From contig NC_081185.1 in the NCBI RefSeq assembly GCF_029867415.1, forward strand, positions 85,905,452-85,969,451: a stretch of 64,000 nt of DNA. The letters run 5' to 3'. The notes beneath the pieces were generated by a model that was not told where the DNA came from, did no database searches, and was given only the letters and a program-made list of their open reading frames with translations. The translations under genes were made by a program, and so were the position numbers. Each line of letters opens with the position of its first letter. Within the stretch, counting starts at the first letter, position 1. Origin of the DNA: Vicia villosa (lineage: Eukaryota > Streptophyta > Magnoliopsida > Fabales > Fabaceae). Positions 43,997 to 54,944 of this stretch are shown here, piece by piece.

Positions 43997-45925
43997 CAAT
44001 TTAATTTTTACAAAATTTTCTTACAAGATTCAACGTAGCTGTCCCCACGAATGACCACGATGCACTCGCACGCAGAGTCCCTTGGATCGTCCTAGTGCCA
44101 AATCTAACGTCCCAGCATACGCGGCAACACCATACACCCTCATGGCCAAACCACGCCAGATTATAAGCTGAGTTTTTTTCTACATTTTTTTTTTTTTACT
44201 TTTAATTATATAACTTGTTTATTTTTATATATTGTTTCTAAAACAAAAACTCTTTTTCAATATTTCTCTTTTCATAAATTTGTTTTAATTTTATTCTTTT
44301 TTTCATAAAAACAAAAAAAATGATAAATATTTGTTATTAATAATATCTTTTATTAAATGGATTAATTTAATTGTTTAATTATTTAACTAACTATCATGGT
44401 TTTTATTAAATGATAAAAAAATACATATTGGAGTCAGATGACTTAAACGAGACCCCATTTTCATCGATTTAATTAATTAGGTTGAAAAACCAATAATTAA
44501 TTAAATTGATTTTATTTATTCTATTAACTATAGCTAACTTGCCCCCAATCAAGGTTTGCGAGAATCAGTCATACACTGAAAATCTTTTCTTGGTACCTTT
44601 TCAGGGTTAGCAACATGGTTTCTTCCGACTGCGCGCCACGCCTCTCATAAAGCTAAGTTTTTTATTTTTTTCCTGTTTTAATATCATTTTATTTCCATTT
44701 TATTTTATCTTGTTTTGCCTTTTAATAAGGTTTGCCTCGAATTGTCATACACTCACTACTTTCTCTTTCTTCTAACAACTCTTTAATGGTCAGGGTCAAT
44801 GCTTCATGCTCAAGGCAAACCTCTGCCTATTGAAGCTAAAGGTTTGTCAAGTCGCCAAAGCTACGAGTTTGGTAACCCTAAACCTTGATATTTTTCTTTG
44901 TTCATTATTACTTATGTCAAACCCTATTAAGGGATCCGCTGGTTTCATTGTCCCCTTCCCCATATTATGTAATTGTTCCCTAGTTGTATTGTGTGGCCTT
45001 GAAGGCACTTAAAACTGTTACTTTATTTTACTGCGTGGTTAGTAATATAGGGAGTGACAAGACTAATTAATCAAACGTTAGATCACTAACTATACAAGAT
45101 AAATATAACTGAATTCAAACCACGTGATTGTTGCACCCACACACCTTTAGGGTAATCCCTCTGGTTGCCTTTGTTGCCTGTTGCCTTGTTGCCTTTAAGT
45201 GTACTAAATAGTCAAGTCCCTCGATTCCGAGGATACCTAAAGCAAACAAACGTCGCCCTCAGTTCATTATCATCAATGTTGTCCCTCGATGTTGCCTCGG
45301 TAAAATGATGATTTGTCCCTATTGCTAAGGTATCCTCGCATGATGCCTAAAAAGATTAATGACTATTATATCCTTCCCTTAGACTACTTGCCCTCTTTGT
45401 GGCAAGGGACAGTCTTGTGGCGAACGATTACTCGATGACCCTTAAACATCCAATTGAAAGACTTCCTACCCTTTATGGTATGGATAGATCCTTTCGCCCG
45501 AAAGACTTAAAGAACAAGAAAGACAAACTTAGGGTAGGTAGTTCTTAATTGCTTACTCACAATCAATTCAAAAAATCAAATACTTTTCACACCTCCTATT
45601 TCAAAACGATTCCAAAACAAGGCTATGCTTATTTACAAGCTAAAGTCCTTAACGAAATCTTTTTACTATTCACACACGACACTTCAAACTTTTCAAACAA
45701 ACAAAGTGAGCTAAGCAATTAAGAGCCCATGGATAACCATGGATGCAAAGGGTGCCTTACACCTTCCCTTTGCATAAATTACCCCCGAACTCAGATTTCT
45801 TTAAAAAAGGTTTTTTTCTGTTTCTTTTTGCCTTTCCGAATATTGTTTGGATAAAATAAAAGTCGGTGGCGACTCTTGCTTACCGCGACATTTCGATCGA
45901 TAAAAAGTCAGTTCACCGTATTACA

Positions 45926-45930
45926 CCTCT
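45926..45930. other. Right target-site duplication of the solo LTR
   Basis: CCTCT, partner of 42520-42524. Confidence 0.93.
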
Positions 45931-46875
45931 GATTCGGGAACTTCCGAATTTGAAGGTACATGGCTAGAGGAAAATAAATCCTCTTGCCCCTTGATAGGTA
46001 CAGTGTCTCTGAACTGGAAGGTATGTGGCCAGAGGAAAATAAATCCTCTTGCCCCTTGATAGGACTTTAGTCCTTGATAAGAGTACCTGGAATTGTGCGC
46101 CCTAAATCCCTAAGATCCTTGAAAGGGTTAGTTAAATCACGTTATGTTTATGATATCATGATGTCATGAATGTTATGTGAATGCAGTTTGTTAGACTTAG
46201 TGTGAGATGGTAAGGACAAACAAGTCCTTTCAACAAAACCTGCGAGGAAACGAAGGTTAGTAGAAAACACAAACAAGTCACACAATTCACACAATTTTTG
46301 GCTTAAGGCTTGCATGGAGTCTGATCAGGTGTCCTTCCCAAGGGTATTTCTATGGATAAGGAGATTTCAGCAACAGGTTCTACAAGTTATCCAGAATTGT
46401 CAGCCCTTCTAAAGCACCCTCGGACATGATGCATTCGCACCATGCAATGATACTTTGAGAAAGAACCTATCTGAATTGTAGCATCGGGTAGCGACTAGTT
46501 CTTAACATTTGTCAAGAGTAGTCCCCCCACTACGTTCCTAAAGGCCAGGATGGGTTAAGGGTAACTAAAGGTCCTTGAGCTCCGGCGCACCCACAGACAC
46601 ATACATAGACCTCCCTCATTTGAGAAAGGTGTGCATATGCTATGGAGTCCTAACTCAAGCGTGAACTTCATATTGACTCATCTCCCACATATGTGAAAGA
46701 GGTCGCCATGACTATGCCACTCCTAATCTTAAGTGTTCTTGAATCCGGGAATAGGATTCGTCCTTCAATTTTCCCAAAACAGCCCTGAAAAAATAAAACA
46801 AGCAAAACAAACAATAGAAAACAATTAAGTGATTCCTAAACTTTTAAGGTAACCCCTCTTTTATCGAAAAAATAA
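45931..46875 (-). other. 5' leader of element D
   Basis: Between primer-binding site and gag in element orientation. No gene is seen. Bases 45950-46070 hold two imperfect copies, about 65 bp apart, sharing AGAGGAAAATAAATCCTCTT. That core is itself an inverted repeat (AGAGGA...TCCTCT). Confidence 0.65.
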
Positions 46876-46893
46876 TCCCCAGCAGAGTCGCCA
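46876..46893 (-). other. Primer-binding site of element D (tRNA-Arg type)
   Basis: The minus strand reads TGGCGACTCTGCTGGGGA, the same 18 bases as in A and C, four bases from the LTR. Confidence 0.92.
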
Positions 46894-48966
46894 GTTCTGT
46901 AATACGGTGAACTGACTTTTATATCGAAATGTACGGTTAAGCATGAGTCGCCACCGACTTTTATTTTATCCAAACAAATTCGGAAAGGCAAAAAGAAACA
47001 GAAAAAAACCTTTTTAAAGAAATCTAAGTTCGGGGGGTAATTTATGCAAAGGGAAGGTGTAAGGCACCCTTTGCATCCATGGTTTTCCATGGGCTCTTAA
47101 TTGCTTTGCTTGCTCGTTTGTCTTTAGAAAAAGTAGATGAAAGAAAAAAAAGTGGACTTTAGCTCGTAAATGAGCGTAGCCAGTTTTTGAAGAATTGTGA
47201 GAAAGAATATGAAAATTGAGCATTGCAAGGCAATTAGGGGCAATTACCTTAAACTCAGACGATAGGTCTCTTTTTAGCCTTTCAGAATGAAAGGGTCAAT
47301 CCTTGCCATAAGAGGGCAGGAAGCCTTTCGTTTGGAGGTTGAAGGTTCGTCGAGATATCATTCGCCCAAAGACTGACCCATGCCATAGAGAGGCAGGTAG
47401 TCTAAAGGGAATGATCAGAATAGCCTTTGTTTGTAGGCAACCAGAAGATACCTCAGCCTTATTCGTGGGCAACTTCCGAGGGTCGAGGTCATGTTAGTGT
47501 ATCGAAGGCAGCATCATTTTAGGGGTCTCATGACCTTTTATCGAGGCAACATGGCTGAGGTATCCTCGTATTCGAGGGACTGGCTATTCTGCACAAAATA
47601 CAAGGCAACAAGGCAACAGGCAACAGGCAACAGGCAACAGGCAACAGAGAGGGTTACCCAAAAGCGTGCGTGTGTGCACCAATCATGTGATTATGTTCAG
47701 TTATGTTATCTTATAAAATTACGTGATGCTAATTCAATTAATAAGTTGCACTCCCTAGAATTACTAACCACGCAGTTTAATATAAACAGTAATAACGGGG
47801 AAGGGAAATTGTAACCAGCGGAGGAAAGGGGAATTGAAACCAGCGGGATATAATTAAAACAAAAGGTTTAACACAAGTAATAATTGAGGACAGGGTTTAG
47901 GGTTACCGATACTCGTAGCTTTGGCAATTGACAAACCCTAAAAATTGGAAAAGAAAGAATAAACAAAGACGGGTGAGTGCATTATCGGTTCGGAGGCAAA
48001 CGGGATTAACCCTGAAGAATAAATAGATTTTAAAGTAATAGAACAGACAAAGATACTTAGCTTGTTTTGATCTGATAGGGTTGGTAGTCGGAGGTTTCCC
48101 GAAGCATTGACTCTGACCCTCAGAGAATGGACAGAAAAAAAGTAATGGGAAGAAGTGAGTGTAGGAGGAATTCATTGATAGGAGTGATCAAACCCTAATT
48201 AAATAAAAGGCAGGAAAGTATTTAAATAATTAAAGACTAAGACTTAGCTTTTGAATTTGACGTGGCGCGTTGTCGAAAGGAACCATGTTGATAACCCTGA
48301 AAAGGCATAAAAGAAATATATATTTTAATGTAGGGCAATGTTCTTGTAAACCCTGATTAGGGTGTCAATTGAATAAATTGACAAATCGATTTAATTAATT
48401 ATTGGTTTCGCAACCCAATTAATTAAATCGAAGAAAGAAAATAAAATCAGACACAAAACATTTTTTATGAATTTTTTTGGAATTAAAATAAAATAAATAC
48501 GGATTTTTGAATATATTTAACTAAATTATTTAATAAAAAAAATAATAACAGAATTAAGAAAATAATATAATCTAGGTATGTATATTAAATTAAAAGAAAA
48601 AGTCAAATATTAAATATATTAAAGAAAATAAAAATAAAATACTTATTATTATTATAACATTTTTATAAATTTTTTATGTAGTTTTTGTATAAGTAAAAGA
48701 AAGAAAAACAATTAAAAATATGTATATGTATATTAACATATAAAAAGAGATTTTATAGAATTAAATACAAAAAAATTGGAATACTTAGCTGTTGATCCAG
48801 TGTGCTACAGCGCTGATAGTCCATGGTGTGCTCGCATCATAGTCCTTCAGATTTGAAATCTTGGAGATCTAAGGGCTGGCGTGTGAGGTTGTATAGTACG
48901 CTCGTGCTGATGGAGCGCACCGGATCTGCAAGTGATAAGAGCTTGAAAGTTTAACAAAATAAGATG

Positions 48967-49045
48967 CAAGAGGCAGGGTTCGAACCCATGCCCTTGCGTA
49001 TGAGGATCTTAGGAGGCTACGCTTTGCCACCACGCCATTCTTGGA
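48967..49045 (-). other. tRNA-like module in the 5' LTR of D
   Basis: The minus strand has TGGCGTGGTGG (A box with one mismatch) followed by a perfect B box GTTCGAACC flanked by GGGC and GCCT arms. It is sense relative to the element. No anticodon stem is evident. Confidence 0.5.
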
Positions 49046-49697
49046 TCGCTGTTAATCATATAAGTTAGAAACAAAATAAAACAAACTAAAATTTTAAACT
49101 TGAATCAAATCGCGCCAAGGCCCCAGCGTCGTCTTCTCCCTCATACTGTTCATCATCGTTCCAAATGGTCCCTGCAGATTTCGAAAACAAAAAAAAAAGC
49201 ACTGCAAATGTATTACAAAGCCATGGATCGACCGGAATTCACCCCCTGAACACTGTGGTTCCCTTCGTTTTTCCTAATTTTGGCCTTTTAGGGAATCCCT
49301 AATTGAAAGCTTCCAACCCTAGCTATGGTGGATCTTTCGAACAGCAACGAAAACTCAATTAAACATCCAGGAACATAGTATGCATCAACATGAACAATAA
49401 TATATGATCAAATGATATTTATAATGCTTGTATGGATGTAATCGAAATTGAAAAAAACAAGCAAACCGAAAGCGTGAACGATGACGGTTCTGCGTGCTTC
49501 AGACCTGGGAAGTGATTTGGATCGGTTAACTACTCCCCAAGAATTGCGTTTTGATGATCAAAAGCATCCAAGTCCTCCTGCAACTGCAAATCCGAATTCG
49601 AGTTTCTTAGGGAAGTTTGAAACTTTTGAACGAGTTCTCTGGCCACCAATCCTTATTCTCCTCCTCAAAAATCCCTCCTATTATGATTAGGACTAGG

Positions 49698-49704
49698 TAT
49701 ATAT
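49698..49704 (-). promoter_or_regulatory. Possible TATA box in the 5' LTR of D
   Basis: The minus strand reads ATATATA in CCATATATACC, ahead of a G/A-rich transcribed stretch. Weak motif-only evidence; its position relative to the LTR start (about 790 bp) is plausible for U3. Confidence 0.35.
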
Positions 49705-50636
49705 GGAGATGATTTTAGGTTACTACAGATGAATCAAATATGTCTGAATCCTTGTGATTGAAATCAATTAGAGATTTGATTTGGAGGAAATTAAAATTTG
49801 CTGTTTTTGAACTCAATCAAACTTCAATTAGATTTTTGGTTGATTATTTATCAGGAAAATATATTCACGTACACCACAATTGCCATTTGATTTGTTTCAA
49901 TTTATTTTGATTTAAGTTAGATAAAAATCAAAAATAAAACCAAAATCAAGATGATGCACAAATGGGCCTGGAGGTTTCATGTTTACACCCCCACTAATTG
50001 GGCTTTTTTAATCAAACATTCAAAATTGCTCTATTTAACTTTCACATTTTTTCCATAATAGCCTAACTTGTGACGATCATAGCGCCCGAATTTTCCTATA
50101 GTAAACTCAGATATTTACTCGAGGTTTGATCACAAAATGAACCAATTTCTTTTATGTTTTTCATTATTCATTTACTTTATTTAAGAATTTAAATAAATAA
50201 ATTCCAAAATAAAATAATAATAATGATAAGAAATAAAAGAATGGCTTCACGGGTCTTATAATGGGTCATGAATATGCTTGAGATGGAAATCTTTTGAATT
50301 GGAGATAGTGTGGGGTATCATAGACCATATGAGATGCCTTGGAGCTTTTGATCCATTGATTTACTGATTTTCCTTTGAACAATTCAAACCCTAGTTTCTG
50401 AGCTTTGTTTAGGAGAGTGTGTCTTGGAGCTTTGTGTATTGTTTTGAACTTGTATAAGAGAAACTGTATGGGCAAATTTTGGGGTATGACAAACCCTTTC
50501 CAGGGATTTTGTTGAAAATGAAAGAATGTGTGGAAGCTAACCCTTTCCAGGGAATTCTGTTGAAATGGAGGTTGAGTTTAATTGACTTTGGAGGCTAACC
50601 CTTTCCAGGGGTTTTATTAAAAAAAAGGAAAGAAAA

Positions 50637-50654
50637 TGGCGACTCTGCTGGGGA
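50637..50654 (+). other. Inverted copy of the primer-binding site inside the 5' LTR of C
   Basis: The same 18 bases as at 18385-18402, unchanged in both LTRs. Confidence 0.9.
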
Positions 50655-52094
50655 TGACCAAAACATGGATCCTAGACTCTATTAAGGAGGATTGATGAAG
50701 ATGAGGGTGACAGAGACTGTCCATGTCTCTCATTCCAAAAGGTGTACTCAATGCAAAATTAAGACAAACTTAGCTTGTTTAAGGTCTGGTTTAAATTGGA
50801 AGAAACTCACCAGGGTAGGCTAAAAGGTGACTAAAGACCTGTTCCTATGTTTATAAGAAACTTGATGGGTCCTTGTATACAAGCTCAAGAGGAAGCTGGA
50901 AATGCTTTTAAGAAGCCTGTGGGTCCTTGTACAAAGCACAAGAGGAGGCTAATCGAGGGTCCTTGTTATAGCACAAGAGAAAGCTATGTAGTTTTGAACT
51001 TATTTTGGCTCTAAGCAAAGGGGTAAGAGGTTTCACCGGGAATAATTCCTCTTTGGGTGGATGTGTCCTATTATTTTTGGATTCTAAGGTTTTTGCCAAG
51101 ATGTTTCACCGGGAATAATTCATCTTGGGGGTTTGAACTACATATCTCTAATTAGGAAAGAGCCTTCACCGGGAAGACATTCTCAATCCTAGGCCATATT
51201 CCTATAATATATATATAGTTTAACTGTCCTAGGGTTTATACTCAAATGTAGTTCTAAACTAATATATATATATGCACAGTTTATATTTGACAGTAATTTA
51301 AACAAAGACTGTAAATTGAAAGCTTGTAAAGCCTAACCTGGATGGAGTGGAGGCCATTGAAGAAGTATGTACAGAGCCTCAACAGTAATTTTGTTGTTTT
51401 GTTGATAACAGTTGAGTATATATAATAAACAGTTAATGGTTTTTGAAAACAGAAGAAGTGAGGATGGACAAAGGTCACATAGGTATCTGAAGAGTTTCAC
51501 CGGGAATAATGCCCTTTAAATACCAGAAGAATGTTTTGAAAACAGAAAGAAGATTTTGAAAATACAGTTTTGAAAACAAGCTAAGAAGAGAAGATTTTTG
51601 GGACTTACACTCTATTAGAGGCCCAGTACTTTATAGTACTGGTGTAAAAGCAATTTGAAGAATGATTTGGAATGATACAAGGTTTTGTTGTTTGAAAACC
51701 TTAATCGTTTGATTTATTCGGAGATTGAAAACCGTTTTGAGAATTGACAAAAGTCAACTTAACTAAGATAAAAATAAAGATTTTTTACTTAATTAAGACC
51801 TAAACAATTAGGGTTTTATCATAAACTTTATTTACAAAATGATTAGGTTAAAACAAAGTGAATATATATTTAAAGTATTTAAGAAAAACACTTAAAACAT
51901 ACTATTTTAAACCTAATAAAAATATATGAAATAAATAAAATTGTTATGATTTTTTTTATTATTCACAAAATAGATATATTAAATGACAAGTGTGTGAAAA
52001 ATGAAGTGAAAATAAATTAATTTGATAGGTTAAATAATTGGTTAAAGTTGTGAAGAAATTAAATGGGAAAAAGTGGTAAAAAATAGGGTTTTGT

Positions 52095-52170
52095 CACCAA
52101 CCAGGTTTGAACCCACGCCCTTTGTATTACCAGCCCAAAACAACACCACTGAGCCAACGCGCGCTTGGTG
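52095..52170 (-). other. tRNA-like module 2 in the 5' LTR of C
   Basis: Same A-box and B-box arrangement as 19850-19925, offset by 32245 bases. Both boxes are unchanged. Confidence 0.65.
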
Positions 52171-52249
52171 TCATATGCATGGTTCCATTGCAATTCATAT
52201 ATTACTCAAATGCATAGAAGCGAAAAAAGAAATAAAATCAAAAGGTCTG

Positions 52250-52327
52250 GGGCAAGGGGGATTCGAACCCCAGACCTTGGGTACGCGCAACACACAAACA
52301 CTCTTTACCACTGGGCTATCACGTTTT
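52250..52327 (-). other. tRNA-like module 1 in the 5' LTR of C
   Basis: Counterpart of 20005-20082. Both boxes are preserved; differences are a G-to-A near 52253 and an A-to-C near 52292, outside the boxes. Confidence 0.65.
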
Positions 52328-53268
52328 AGTCGTTAATGAAACAGGTATCAATCAAAATAAAATAAACTTAGACCTGAGTTTGAAAATTGCGCGCCATCAC
52401 CATCTTCGTCTTCAACCTCAAGCTCTCAAATTTCAAATTTATGAACTTGCTCATCTCTCAACCATTTGCAAAGATGTAAAGACCAAACTTGCTCTAAATT
52501 CACTCACGATTCTAAATATGTAACTATCATAAATTTATATCAACTATATCTAACTAATTTACCAGAAATCGTGAAGAACCCTAAAATTTCAAAATCAAAT
52601 TAAATGACTATACTGAAAGATAAATGAATGGTGATAGAGGGTTTTCAATCCTCTGATGATGCTGAACAAGATAGAATCGAGCTATTTCACAAAGAGTGCT
52701 TAAATTAGAGAGGTGAGGTTCAGAAACTTACCTCTGAAAATGGAGGTCGTGAGGATGATAGAGAGCACCTGGGCTTGAATGAATGATCTCAATAGCTTCC
52801 CTGAGACTCAATGATGCTAACTGGATGCTTATTGGAGCTTGAATCCTCCTGAATTGCTCTATGGACCTCCCTCGATTTCAGCTTCAAGTGAACATGGAGG
52901 TTGTTGAATTTGGAGTTACAGATGAGCTGCAGCCATCTGGTTAGCTTCACTATGACCTGAGGAGTGTGCCTGGATAATTGGCTTGGCTTGAAACCTCCTG
53001 AATTACTCTATGGACCTCCAACTGCAAGTGCTCCAAATGAGAGGTGGAGATGATGATTCTCCACGCCCAGCAGTGTTCCAGAGGTTTGGATCACCTCCAA
53101 ATGCCTCCCTCAATGTGTTTGAATACTTATTTTCAAAGAGAGAGCTTTGGTTTGAAGAATCCGAGTCTTCTTGCCAAAGGACCTTTGAAAAAACTAAGTA
53201 TGAAGAAAGAAAAGAGAAAGCAAGAATTCTGTTGCTTTGGTGTGTTTTTTGAATGAGAATGAGGCCTC

Positions 53269-53276
53269 TATTTATA
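53269..53276 (-). promoter_or_regulatory. Putative TATA box in the 5' LTR of C
   Basis: The minus strand reads TATAAATA in the same context as 21024-21031. As the 5' LTR copy, it is the likely promoter for the genomic RNA of C. Because D sits downstream of it in the LTR, that RNA would now include element D. Confidence 0.6.
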
Positions 53277-54804
53277 GGCAATTGGTTCAGTACTGAGTGA
53301 GAGTGTGAGCTTGCTTAATGGGAGAGTTTTGGTTTCTTAGCCATGAAGAAATTCAAGGAATCTCCAAAATGCAATGATGCATTTTCGAGCCAGCTCTCCC
53401 AACCATTGATCTTGCAGGATCTTAGGGAACATTTCTGATATGTAGCAAGTTCTTATTGGCTTAGGAGAAGATTCCAATTGGTGAATCATTGCTTATCATA
53501 AATTCTCAAAAGTAATGATTACATAATCACATGTTCTTGCTTTTGGGAATCTTCTTCAATCTTCATGCCATGGTGAAAATGAATGCATGGTATTGTTTCA
53601 GACATGTTATGGGTCGTGTAGCATCCATTAGTGAAGCAAAATGCACAAAATTGCAAAGTTCCAATTTGCACATGACCTATAATTTTACTTCATGAGGCCA
53701 ACTTTGAACAAGCATAACTCTTAGCTCAAATTGAATTTGGAGAAGGTTGAACACAATTTGGAAAGCCCTAAACATCTACTTTAAATCATTAGTTTATGTC
53801 TTCTTCAGAATCATTTGGGAAATTTGTGAAAAATGAGCCCAAAGTTGGATGAAAACTAGGTTAAAACACTTAGAAAAATTTCTAAGTGTTTATGACTTAA
53901 ACTTCAAAATTTCCAAAACTTCATAAATGATTGATCTTTTGAAAAAAGTTCCTTTGTAAGATGTTGTTTTATTTTGCAAGATCTACAACTTTCATGTTGG
54001 AAGTTTTTTGAGTTGTGTAGGTGAAATTTTGAGTTCCCATAATGCCCTCAAAAACCCTAATTCCCGACTTTTTGTTCCTTGATGAATTTCTTTGAATTTC
54101 TTTGGTAAAATGACTTTGACATCCATAAATTGATGATATTGATCTTTGAAAGTCATTATTTGACCAAAAACCTTAAAAGTCAATGATGATCCTTCACAGT
54201 TGACTTTTTCCTGACAAAGTGAATTTTTGGGCTTTTGTGTAGAAACAAGATCTTCTCCTCAAATGAATGATGTAAATGGATTATATTGAGGTAGTATAGA
54301 TTCTTGAATCATGTCTTGAGTTTTGGATCCATGCCCTGATTAAAAGTCCACTATCTTGGTGAATTAGGTCAAAACCCTAATTTGTCGACCATATGAAAAT
54401 AATGATTGTAGACTTTGAATTGAAGTGTGATGTCCAGTAGACCTTGTAGTATGAGACATTTGAAGATGATTGATGTCTTTGAATGGTTTCCTGGGTTTTT
54501 TAGGATTTCCCAAAGGTGATCCCTGATTTTAGTCCTTGATAGGCTCCAAACCCTAGTCTGTTGATCTGAGTAATCCTGTACTTAGATGACTGGGTGTCTT
54601 AATCAATCATAGGTGTAATAATGAGGCTTTTGAGTCTCATGATTGTGTTAGAGACTAATCCCTCTATTGATTGATCCTTTGCCTGAGTTTTCTTGTCTTT
54701 GAACACCCTCGATTGAATGTCAGGCTGTTCTGGGTACTTGCTTTGACTTGATGAAAATCCTGAAGATATGTCATCTCAGGGGGGTCAAAAATTAGGGTAT
54801 GACA

Positions 54805-54809
54805 CAAGG
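54805..54809. other. Right target-site duplication of element C
   Basis: CAAGG, partner of 16375-16379. It forms part of the RT codons Pro-Arg of element B. Confidence 0.95.
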
Positions 54810-54944
54810 ATTGATGATTTAATGGATCAATTAGTTTAGGTGTGCGTGTTTAGTAAGATTGACCTGAGGTCGGAATATCATCAGATCATCAGATTCGGGT
54901 GAAGACAGACGATATCCAGAAAAATGCATTTAGAACAAGGTATG
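54805..54944 (+). pseudogene. pol: Element B RT fragment, continuation
   Basis: Directly continues the RT of 15385-16379 (RIDDLMDQLV, then VFSKIDL and a YHQI motif). It carries an in-frame TAG in the stretch after DQLV and an 8-base tandem duplication of ATCATCAG near 54876-54891, which shifts the frame. Reading in the shifted frame continues the RT to about 54944, where the LTR fragment E cuts in. The gene was therefore inactive or has decayed since the insertions. Confidence 0.85.

Larger units (their letters stand above)
42525..45925 (+). mobile_element. Solo LTR of the D family
   Basis: 3401 bp with TG...CA ends (TGTCATACCCC... to ...CCGTATTACA), flanked by CCTCT on both sides, with no second LTR or interior. 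Its ends and the CAAGG-like and GTCGGTGGCGACTC-like internal stretches match the D LTR in inverted orientation, with clear divergence. It arose by recombination between the two LTRs of a full element that had inserted, plus-strand, into the upstream region of D. A small open frame at 44806-45012 has no recognisable features. Confidence 0.93.
37637..50491 (-). mobile_element. Element D: gag-only Ogre-related retrotransposon
   Basis: Bounded by AACCC duplications within the LTR of C. The right LTR is complete (46898-50491, 3594 bp), while the left copy keeps only 1475 bp. A primer-binding site beside the right LTR fixes minus-strand orientation. The interior holds an open gag frame but no ORF1, protease, RT or integrase. 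A solo LTR (42525-45925) is inserted between gag and the leader. The retained LTR segments differ at only about two positions by eye, so the insertion is recent. It must borrow enzymes, plausibly from a C-type Ogre. Confidence 0.9.
46898..50491 (-). repeat. 5' LTR of element D (complete)
   Basis: 3594 bp, plus-strand start TGTAATACGG and end TATGACA, bounded by the primer-binding site on the left and AACCC on the right. It contains the GGCAACA array (47604-47647), an AT-rich core (48370-48780) and a tRNA-like module. Confidence 0.95.
16380..54804 (-). mobile_element. Element C: near-complete autonomous-type Ogre retrotransposon
   Basis: The span is 38.4 kb including element D (12.9 kb), so the element itself is about 25.6 kb, the size known for Ogre. 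Both LTRs are about 6.17 kb with TG...CA ends, a primer-binding site (35748-35765), a polypurine tract (22550-22561) and a perfect 5-bp duplication CAAGG. The minus-strand order is ORF1 (35001-33580), gag-protease (33222-29017), a predicted intron and RT-RH-aRH-integrase (to 25227). An upstream ORF1, a protease/RT intron and a second RNase H are known Ogre/Tat features. Visible defects are one stop in ORF1 and the D insertion in the 5' LTR. The LTRs look about 99% identical by eye, so it is young. Confidence 0.95.
50492..54804 (-). repeat. 5' LTR of element C, second part (after element D)
   Basis: Begins with the second AACCC and continues the LTR to TATGACA at 54804. It matches about 18242-22549 with scattered substitutions and a shorter TA microsatellite near 51210. 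Confidence 0.95.

Noticed and set aside
48781..48880. A second tRNA-like module in the D LTR
   Set aside because: An A-box-like TAGCACACTGG is present, but the B-box-like GATTTCAAATC lies on the wrong side of it.
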